Part shown: piece by piece, positions 1 through 5,154 of the stretch | How the letters are laid out: every line of letters begins with the position of its first letter | How positions within the stretch are numbered: position 1 is the first letter of the stretch | Source: JBGPYB01 sp041493035 | GTDB lineage: Bacteria; Acidobacteriota; Vicinamibacteria; Fen-336 | Length of the DNA stretch: 10,457 bases | Direction: 5' to 3' | Assembly (NCBI GenBank): GCA_041493035.1 | Contig: JBGPYB010000161.1 | Location: 1 to 10,457, forward strand | Position numbers and translations under genes: made by a program | The notes under the pieces: generated by a model | What the model was told of the DNA's origin: nothing | The model's database searches: none | The model's input: only the letters and a program-made list of their open reading frames with translations

Positions 1-1003
1 CACGGCAAGGGCGATGGCATCGGGGGGAAGCAGCCCCTGGGACAGGAGAAAGTCGTGGTATCGCTGCCGGTCGAACATCGGCCCGAGCGCCATCTCGGTC
101 TCGGCCTTCATTTGCATCCAGCGCAGATAGCCGCATCTCGTTGCGAATTTCCATGAACGCGACGCGGGCCCGCTCGGCGAGCTTGTCGGGAGGGATGTCG
201 ACGCCGTACTGGCGCAGGCCGAAGGCGTACAGCTCCGGGGTCTGGCGGAAATCGACTCTGGACCGCGGCAGCACTTCCGCACGGACGAAGGCGTCGTAGG
301 CGGCCAACTGTTCCTTCAGCTTGGCGAAGGCCGCTTGATAGCCTGCGATCTTGTACTGCTCGAACAGCTTCCCGACGCCGTCCGCGTATGAGGCGCTGTT
401 CGACAGGTTCTTCTCCACGGCACCCTTGTAGGGACCTTGAGCTCCCGCGCGCCCGAAGGACTCGCGAGTGCGTTCCTGCGCCAGCGTAGCAACGGGCGTG
501 TACCCTGGCTCGAGGCCCGCGTAACGACGCAGTCGTACGAGGGCCTTCGCACGGCGCTCCGCCGGAACCTGGTCGTCGAGGAGTCCCCGGAGTCCCCGGA
601 AGACGGTGAGCGGGATGTCGTAGTAATCGATCTCGGCCCGGCGATTCAGCTCGTTTCCCTCGAGGTTGTCTTTCGTGGCCTGGACGAGGATCGCAAGGTC
701 TTGCTTGACCTGTGGGTCCGTCTCCGAGGCCAGGCGCGACTCGAGAATGGCCAGGACTTCCCGCGTCGCCTGTTGGGAGCGCTCGTAGACCTGGGGCTTG
801 AGGTCGAGGATCTGCTCGTCCAATCCCTCGAGGCCCAGCCGTCCCGCGGACTCGGGTGCGAATCGCGCCGAGACTTCGAGGACGAGGCGTGCGTTCGCGT
901 CGCTCTTCTCGATCCACGCGGGTCGGGCCGCCGCCGAGCGCGCCGCGGGCGCCCAAGCCAGAGCGGTGAGTGCAATCAAAGCCGGCGCGAGCTTCGCTTT
1001 CAT
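1..1003 (-). pseudogene. DUF885 family secreted protein, internally deleted and frameshifted
   Basis: The reading frame opens with ATG at 1003, eight bases after an AGGAG Shine-Dalgarno (1012-1016). It begins with a signal peptide (about residues 1-24: basic start, Ala/Leu core, AARSAA). Residues 25-290 read as the N-terminal half of a DUF885 protein, ending ELYAFGLRQYGVDIPPDKL then FMEIRNEM at 154-134. From about position 132 the family resemblance moves to another frame: GYLRWMQMKAETEMALG, then FDRQRYHDFLLSQGLLPP, which is the family's extreme C-terminal segment. That frame is open to the window edge. Complete family members are about 570-600 residues, and by my recollection of the family the middle carries a conserved HEARPGH-type motif, a likely metal site. 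Some 230-250 residues, including that motif, are missing here. The start frame stays open but reads unrelated sequence after the junction. I infer a dead gene, or a collapsed assembly of an intact one. Confidence 0.72.
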
Positions 1004-1011
1004 GGCCTTCT

Positions 1012-1016
1012 CTCCT
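1012..1016 (-). promoter_or_regulatory. Shine-Dalgarno site of the DUF885 gene
   Basis: AGGAG on the minus strand, eight bases before the ATG at 1003. It supports this start, which also places a good signal peptide at the N-terminus. It contrasts with rsgA, surE, the DUF4013 gene and the M14 gene, which show no such site. Confidence 0.6.
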
Positions 1017-1094
1017 GAGAGGGCCCATATTCGCATCTTCTTCGTTCAACGTCCTGAACGGGCGTGCCCCTCGGCCGAACAGCCGTCAGTTCAC

Positions 1095-1100
1095 TAGAAT
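1095..1100 (+). promoter_or_regulatory. Possible -10 element (TAGAAT) of rsgA
   Basis: TAGAAT overlaps the first candidate rsgA ATG (1099) and ends seven bases before the next in-frame ATG (1108). No Shine-Dalgarno is visible before either ATG and there is no clear -35 hexamer. If the element is real, transcription would start at about 1107-1108 and the mRNA would be leaderless from the second ATG. This is inferred from spacing only. Confidence 0.3.
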
Positions 1101-2166
1101 GTCCCTGATGTGGGACCGAGACGCCCTCGGCTGGACTCCCGCCCTCACCGAGGCGTTCGCGCCGTTCGCCTCCGAAGGCCTCGACGAGGCGCGCGTGGCC
1201 GTCGAGCATCAGCATCTCTTCGGCCTCTACACCAAAGGCGGTGACCTCCTCGCCGACGTCTCCGGCCACATGCGCCACCACGCCCGGTCCCGCCTCGACT
1301 TTCCCGTGGCGGGGGACTGGGTGGCGGTCCGTTCCCGCGCCACCGAGGGGCGCGCCACGATCCAGGCGCTCTTGCCGCGGAAGAGCCTCTTCTCCCGTCA
1401 GGCGGCGGGAAACGAGACGGAGGAGCAGCCTCTCGCTGCCAATATCGACACCGTCTTTCTCGTCATGGGTCTCGACCGCGACTACAGCCCCCGCCGTTTC
1501 GAGCGCTACCTCGCCCTGGCGTCCAAGAGCGGGGCGGTCCCGATCGCTCTCTTGACGAAGCCCGACCTCTGCGACCAGACGGAAGAGCGCCGCCTCGAGA
1601 TCGAGGGGATGGGTGTCACGGTCCACGTCCTGAGCCCCAAGCTTGGCGAAGGGCTCGAGGCGCTGACGAGCTACCTCTTACCCGGAGCGACGGTCGCGCT
1701 CCTCGGGTCTTCGGGAGTGGGGAAGTCCACCCTCATCAACCGGCTCCTGGGCGAGGAGCGTCTCAAGACCCGGGAGGTCCGGCTCAAGGACAATCGCGGC
1801 CGCCACACCACGACCCACCGCCAGCTGATCGTCCTCCCCGGGGGAAGTCTCGTCATCGACACCCCCGGCATGCGGGAGATCCAGCTCTCCGAGACGGCCG
1901 ATGTGGACGGCTCGTTCGCCGACATCGCCGCCCTGGGCGAAGGATGCCGCTTCACCAATTGCCGCCACGAGGCCGAGCCGGGGTGCGCGGTCCTCAAGGC
2001 CGTGGCCGACGGCGTTCTCACGAGCGGCCGCCTCGAGAGTCATCGGAAGCTCCAGAAGGAGCTGCAACATCAGATCGTCCGCGTCGACCAGCGCGCTCGC
2101 CTCGAGCAGAAGAAGCAATGGAAGGCGATCCACAAGGCGCAGAAGCGCCACCGGACCAGGGGCTGA
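1099..2166 (+). CDS. rsgA: Ribosome small-subunit-dependent GTPase A (RsgA/YjeQ)
   Basis: Circularly permuted GTPase that acts in the cytoplasm in late 30S subunit maturation; in the family, GTP hydrolysis is stimulated by the ribosome. The 355-residue length fits. An OB-fold-like region comes first (about residues 35-110, with AGDWVAV and LPRKSLFSR). The G motifs follow in permuted order: G4 as TKPD (153-156), G1/P-loop GSSGVGKST (203-211), a Thr-rich switch around 237-239 (HTTTHR) and G3 DTPG (254-257). The C-terminal zinc site is present as C283, C288, H290 and C296. The basic tail (QKKQWKAIHKAQKRHR) is typical. The frame is open further upstream, but family similarity starts near this ATG; an in-frame ATG at 1108 is a good alternative. 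The gene is divergent from the DUF885 gene and converges on surE. Identification is secure; only the start is uncertain. Confidence 0.96.
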   Translation: MSLMWDRDALGWTPALTEAFAPFASEGLDEARVAVEHQHLFGLYTKGGDLLADVSGHMRHHARSRLDFPVAGDWVAVRSRATEGRATIQALLPRKSLFSRQAAGNETEEQPLAANIDTVFLVMGLDRDYSPRRFERYLALASKSGAVPIALLTKPDLCDQTEERRLEIEGMGVTVHVLSPKLGEGLEALTSYLLPGATVALLGSSGVGKSTLINRLLGEERLKTREVRLKDNRGRHTTTHRQLIVLPGGSLVIDTPGMREIQLSETADVDGSFADIAALGEGCRFTNCRHEAEPGCAVLKAVADGVLTSGRLESHRKLQKELQHQIVRVDQRARLEQKKQWKAIHKAQKRHRTRG

Positions 2167-2185
2167 GCGCCGAAGCGCTCCGGCC
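2161..2185. terminator. Candidate shared hairpin between rsgA and surE
   Basis: The 19-bp space between the two convergent stop codons, plus the rsgA stop itself, holds a perfect inverted repeat GAGCGC-CGAA-GCGCTC (2165-2180). It can be extended past a small internal loop by GGC/GCC (2161-2163 with 2183-2185). It is palindromic, so it could act on both strands. There is no T-run on either side, so it is not a textbook intrinsic terminator. Confidence 0.4.
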
Positions 2186-2956
2186 TCAGACGTCGGACCG
2201 AACGAAGCCCTCGACCTTCCACTGCATCAGGCACTCCCGGGTCGGCTCGTCGGTCCAGTCCATGCGGAGGGGAGTGACCGAGACGCGTCGCTCGCGGAGG
2301 ACGACGTTGCAGTCGCTCCCGGGGATGTCCTCGTGCTGGTACTCGGTGCCGCCGATCCAGTAGTACTTACGCCCGCGCGGATCGGTCTTCTCGACGACGT
2401 CGGAACCGTAGGAGTGGCGCCCGAGGCGCGTCACGGCGTACCCCGCGGGCTCTCCCGGCGGCACGTTCACGTTCAACAGCATATGGGGAGGAAGCGGCTC
2501 GTCGAGCGCCGCCGCCGCGAGGCGAGAGGCGAAGCGCGCCGCGTGGGTGAAGTCGAAGGGCACGCGGCACGCCAGGCTGAAGGCGATGGCCGGCACTCCG
2601 ATGAGGGATGCCTCCATCGCCGCGGCCACTGTCCCCGAATAGGTGACGTCGTCGGCCAGGTTCCCCCCGTGGTTGATCCCTGAGACCACGAGATCGGGGC
2701 GCCGATCCTTCATCAGGTGGTTGATTCCGAGCCACGAGCAGTCGGTCGGAGTGCCGTCCACGGCGTACCAACGTGGCCGGACCTCGCGCAGCCGCAGAGG
2801 CCGGTGGATGGAGATGGCGTGGGACGCGGCGCTCTGCTCCGCCTCGGGGGCGACGACCCAGACTTCGCCGAGGGGCGTCATGGCATCGACCAGCGCCCGG
2901 ATCCCCTCCGAGGCGTAGCCATCGTCGTTGGAGACGAGAATGCGCGGTGTGGTCAC
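2186..2956 (-). CDS. surE: 5'/3'-nucleotidase SurE
   Basis: Metal-dependent nucleoside monophosphate phosphatase of the SurE family, cytoplasmic, linked in other bacteria to stationary-phase and stress survival. The protein has 256 residues, the usual length. The N-terminal metal motif SNDDGY (9-14; D11 and D12 the likely metal ligands) is intact. So are the QSAASHA segment with the conserved serine (S42), GTPTDC (68-73), SGIN (92-95, with N95) and SGTVAAAMEA (from 107). The start is a GTG at 2956, chosen because the family's first beta strand (PRILVSNDDG) begins at residue 4. No Shine-Dalgarno precedes it, but TAGAAT lies exactly six bases upstream. The gene stands alone, convergent with rsgA and divergent from imuA, and is not next to pcm as in enterobacteria. 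Confidence 0.96.
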   Translation of the reverse strand: MTTPRILVSNDDGYASEGIRALVDAMTPLGEVWVVAPEAEQSAASHAISIHRPLRLREVRPRWYAVDGTPTDCSWLGINHLMKDRRPDLVVSGINHGGNLADDVTYSGTVAAAMEASLIGVPAIAFSLACRVPFDFTHAARFASRLAAAALDEPLPPHMLLNVNVPPGEPAGYAVTRLGRHSYGSDVVEKTDPRGRKYYWIGGTEYQHEDIPGSDCNVVLRERRVSVTPLRMDWTDEPTRECLMQWKVEGFVRSDV

Positions 2957-2962
2957 CCGGGA

Positions 2963-2968
2963 ATTCTA
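2963..2968 (-). promoter_or_regulatory. Possible -10 element (TAGAAT) of surE
   Basis: TAGAAT on the minus strand ends six bases before the GTG start at 2956. That spacing would place the transcription start on the first base of the start codon, giving a leaderless mRNA. No -35 consensus is seen upstream and no Shine-Dalgarno lies between. Inferred from position and the 5/6 match to TATAAT. Confidence 0.38.
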
Positions 2969-3016
2969 TGCTGGAGGCGGACGCCGGAGGTCAGCGAGTT
3001 CGTGGAGCCGCATCCC

Positions 3017-3046
3017 TTGACAAAGCCGGCGGGCGGGCGACATGAT
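3017..3046 (+). promoter_or_regulatory. Candidate sigma-70-type promoter of imuAB
   Basis: A perfect -35 hexamer TTGACA (3017-3022) is followed after 18 bases by CATGAT (3041-3046), a 4/6 match to TATAAT. If used, transcription would begin near 3053, which would exclude the ATGs at 3042 and 3045 and favour the ATG at 3063 as the imuA start. I looked for a LexA operator (CTGT-N8-ACAG, GAAC-N4-GTTC or half sites) in 2957-3062 and saw none. Confidence 0.35.
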
Positions 3047-3770
3047 GGCGAAAGAAAAGCGAATGTCATCCGCCCTCAAGGCCTCCCTCGAAGACCTGCT
3101 CCGCGCCCGGCGACTGCAAGCCGATGCGCCGCCGCTCCGCGGCGAGGACCGCCGGCTCGCTCCATTGCCGACCGGAGTCGTGGCTGTTGACGCACTCCTC
3201 CGCGGTGGCTTCCCGCGCGGGCAAGTCTCGGAGATCCACGGTCCCGCGTCGTCGGGGCGGACGGGGCTCGCCCTCTCCCTCGTAGCGCACTCGACGAGGA
3301 TCGGCGCCCTCGCGGCGTGGGTGGACCCCGCCGACGGCCTCGATCCCGCTTCGGCTGCCGCCGCCGGCGTCGACCTCGCCCGCCTCCTCTGGCTGCGCGG
3401 CGAGGGGCGTGGCCCGCGCGCGCTTTCGGCGGCTGTCGCGGCCGTCGCCACGCTTCTTGGCTCGGGGCTTTTCGAGGGGATCGTGCTGGATCTGGCGGGT
3501 GTGGCGCCTCACGAGATCCACCGACTGCCGGGGACGACGTGGATCCGCCTCCAGCGCATGATCGAGGAGGCCCCCGCGGCCCTCGTCCTCGTGGCCGACG
3601 CTCACGTGGCCCACGGCCCCGGCGGCGCTTCGCTGGCGCTCTGTCCCGCCGGGCCGCGCTGGTCGGGGGACCCTGGCCCCGGCCGTCTGCTGCGAGCCCT
3701 GGGGGCCGAAGCACGCGCCGGTCGATTCGCGGCGAGCGCCACTCCCCTCGAGCTCACGGCCGTCGGTTGA
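3042..3770 (+). CDS. imuA: ImuA-like RecA-related protein of the mutagenic repair cassette
   Basis: RecA-like P-loop protein of the ImuA (SulA2) type, an accessory factor that works with ImuB and, in well-studied bacteria, DnaE2 in translesion synthesis. The 242 residues match the usual ImuA size. The RecA-like core runs from about residue 42 (LPTGVVAVDALLRGGFPRGQ) through a Walker A-like loop GPASSGRTG (67-75), a RecA-style strand WVDPADGLDP (93-102) and a Walker B-like IVLDLAG (147-153). The Walker A lysine is replaced by arginine (R73), so ATP binding or hydrolysis may be weak; this is inferred. No LexA-like DNA-binding or DinB domain is present. ATGs at 3042, 3045 and 3063 are all possible; the longest is given, but the upstream promoter-like element favours 3063 (235 residues). 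The stop lies nine bases before imuB, so the two form an operon. Confidence 0.8.
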   Translation: MMAKEKRMSSALKASLEDLLRARRLQADAPPLRGEDRRLAPLPTGVVAVDALLRGGFPRGQVSEIHGPASSGRTGLALSLVAHSTRIGALAAWVDPADGLDPASAAAAGVDLARLLWLRGEGRGPRALSAAVAAVATLLGSGLFEGIVLDLAGVAPHEIHRLPGTTWIRLQRMIEEAPAALVLVADAHVAHGPGGASLALCPAGPRWSGDPGPGRLLRALGAEARAGRFAASATPLELTAVG

Positions 3771-3779
3771 GAGGCCGCG

Positions 3780-5045
3780 GTGTTCGGAGGACTCCACGCT
3801 CCCGGCGTTCTTCCCTCTGCGACGGCGCTTCTCGACCTCGCGCGTGAGTTCACGCCGCGGGTCGAGGCCTCCGGCCCGACGCCGGTGCTCCTCGACCTCG
3901 CCGGACTGGGGCGCGTCTGGCCGACGCCGGAGGACCTCGGCCGCGCGATCCTCGACGCAACGCTGCGGCGGGACCTCGACGCCCACGTCGCCCTCGCGTG
4001 GACCCGCATCGCCGCGCTGGTCGTAGCCCGGGCCCGCCCCGGCCTCACCCTCGTTCCCGCCGGGAGAGAAGCCGACGCTCTGTCGCCCCTCTCCCTGAGC
4101 TTCCTCGACCCGGGACCCGACCGCGCCGACCTCTTCCGCCGCTGGGGACTTCGGACCTTCGGCGATCTCGCCGCTCTCCCCGCGACGGGTCTCGCCGCGC
4201 GCCTCGGCCCCGACGGCCCTCGCCTCCGTCACCTCGCGCGAGGAGAGGACGCGTTGCCGCTCGTTCCCACGCCGCCGCCGGAATCCTTCGAGATGACGCT
4301 GGAGCTGGACTGGCCGGTGGACGGCCTCGAGCCCCTCGCGTTCCTGCTGGCCCGCGTCCTCGAGCCGCTCTGCGAAGGGCTCGTGTCGCGCGGCCGCCGT
4401 GCCGCAGCCCTCTCTCTCGACCTCCGCCTCGTGAACGGCACGGTCTACCGGCGTTCCCTCCGTCCCGCGAGCCCTTCGGCGGAGCCGCGGACTTGGCGGA
4501 CGCTGCTACTCCTCGACCTCGAGGCGCATCCACCCGACGATGCGATCCAGGCTCTGACGGCGCGGGCGGAGCCGACACCGTCGCGCGTCATGCAGTTCTC
4601 GCTCCTCGACCCCGCGCAGCCCTCTCCCGAGCGCCTCGCCGAGACGATGGCGCGACTCCACGCGTGGACGTCGGCGGGGCGAGGCGGCGCCGCCGCCCTT
4701 CTCGACACCCATCGGCCCGGGGCCTTCGCTCTCGGCTCGTTCGCTCCCGGGCCTTACTCCCCGCGCGCCGCGCCCGCCTCGCGTTCCCCGCGCGTCGCCC
4801 TCCGCGTCTTCCGCCCGCCCCTCGCGGCAGAGGTCGTGCTGCGCGACCGGGTTCCTGTTTTCGTCGCGGCCCCCGGCGTACGCGGGGCCGTCGTGGACCG
4901 CGCGGGGCCGTGGCGCGCCTCGGGGGACTGGTGGGACGTGGCCTGGAGCCGCGAGGAATGGGACGTGGCCCTTGCGAGCGGCGTCTTCCGCATCTTCCGC
5001 GACGCCCTACGCGAGGCCTGGTTCGTCGAGGGGGAGCTGGACTGA
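3780..5045 (+). CDS. imuB: ImuB, catalytically inactive Y-family polymerase-like protein (short N-terminus)
   Basis: ImuB resembles DinB-type polymerases but lacks the catalytic acidic residues. In studied systems it bridges ImuA, the beta clamp and DnaE2 at damaged DNA. Landmarks in the 421 residues: a first strand MFGGLHAPG (1-9), the SPRVE/LLDLAGLGRVW-like palm segment (25-47), a thumb helix-hairpin-helix (WGLRTFGDLAALP, 122-134, then LAARLG), a little-finger region (about 168-280, ending in SRVMQFSLLDP), an Ala/Pro/Arg-rich linker (about 322-340) and the typical ImuB C-terminus (GDWWDVAWSREEWD, 382-395, to FVEGELD). The start is GTG, preceded by GAGAGG. Canonical ImuB proteins are near 500 residues; the stretch between the first strand and the SPRVE-like segment is nearly absent here. 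The imuA stop lies just upstream, so a missed longer start is unlikely. No dnaE2 follows. Confidence 0.82.
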   Translation: MFGGLHAPGVLPSATALLDLAREFTPRVEASGPTPVLLDLAGLGRVWPTPEDLGRAILDATLRRDLDAHVALAWTRIAALVVARARPGLTLVPAGREADALSPLSLSFLDPGPDRADLFRRWGLRTFGDLAALPATGLAARLGPDGPRLRHLARGEDALPLVPTPPPESFEMTLELDWPVDGLEPLAFLLARVLEPLCEGLVSRGRRAAALSLDLRLVNGTVYRRSLRPASPSAEPRTWRTLLLLDLEAHPPDDAIQALTARAEPTPSRVMQFSLLDPAQPSPERLAETMARLHAWTSAGRGGAAALLDTHRPGAFALGSFAPGPYSPRAAPASRSPRVALRVFRPPLAAEVVLRDRVPVFVAAPGVRGAVVDRAGPWRASGDWWDVAWSREEWDVALASGVFRIFRDALREAWFVEGELD

Positions 5046-5074
5046 CCAGGGCAGGGGCCCCTACCACCCGATCT

Positions 5075-5106
5075 TTGGCACCGGGGAGCCCACGCTCTGT
5101 TACACT
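5075..5106 (+). promoter_or_regulatory. Candidate extended -10 promoter of the GGDEF/EAL gene
   Basis: TACACT (5101-5106) is preceded by TG one base upstream (5098-5099), an extended -10 pattern. A weak -35 candidate TTGGCA sits at 5075-5080, but its 20-base spacer is longer than usual. The element lies in the 109-base gap after imuB, so the downstream gene may have its own promoter besides any readthrough from imuAB. Confidence 0.35.
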
Positions 5107-5114
5107 CACGTAAC
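5099..5114. repeat. Inverted repeat GTTAC-N6-GTAAC upstream of the GGDEF/EAL gene
   Basis: Perfect 5-bp arms, GTTAC (5099-5103) and GTAAC (5110-5114), are separated by six bases and overlap the candidate -10 element. A second small dyad, CAGT-G-ACTG (5118-5126), follows. The position would suit a repressor operator; no cognate regulator is encoded nearby. Confidence 0.35.
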
Positions 5115-5140
5115 TTTCAGTGACTGTCAGGCCGGCGCTC

Positions 5141-5146
5141 GAGGAG
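5141..5146 (+). promoter_or_regulatory. Shine-Dalgarno site fixing the GGDEF/EAL start
   Basis: GAGGAG lies eight bases before the GTG at 5155. It decides against the open-frame extension upstream, which overlaps the end of imuB, and places a transmembrane segment directly at the N-terminus of the protein. Confidence 0.6.
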
Positions 5147-5154
5147 TTCGGGCC

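Noticed and set aside
108..1049. Open frames on both strands over the DUF885 region (313 codons minus, 193 codons plus)
   Set aside because: Neither shows family similarity. The DUF885 frame starting at 1003 has the signal peptide, the Shine-Dalgarno and the family motifs.
970..1098. Upstream extension of the rsgA frame to 970
   Set aside because: It would overlap the divergent DUF885 start and has no RsgA similarity; the family sequence begins near the ATGs at 1099 and 1108.
2957..3062. LexA/SOS box ahead of imuA
   Set aside because: No CTGT-N8-ACAG, GAAC-N4-GTTC or clear half-site pair is visible, although this operon type is often LexA-controlled.
3066..4232. A 388-codon minus-strand open frame under imuA/imuB
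   Set aside because: It is antisense to two recognised genes, Arg/Gly/Glu-rich and without a domain; expected in very GC-rich DNA.
4972..5154. Upstream extension of the GGDEF/EAL frame to 4972
   Set aside because: It overlaps the end of imuB and lacks a membrane or signal feature; the GTG at 5155 has GAGGAG and begins directly with a transmembrane helix.
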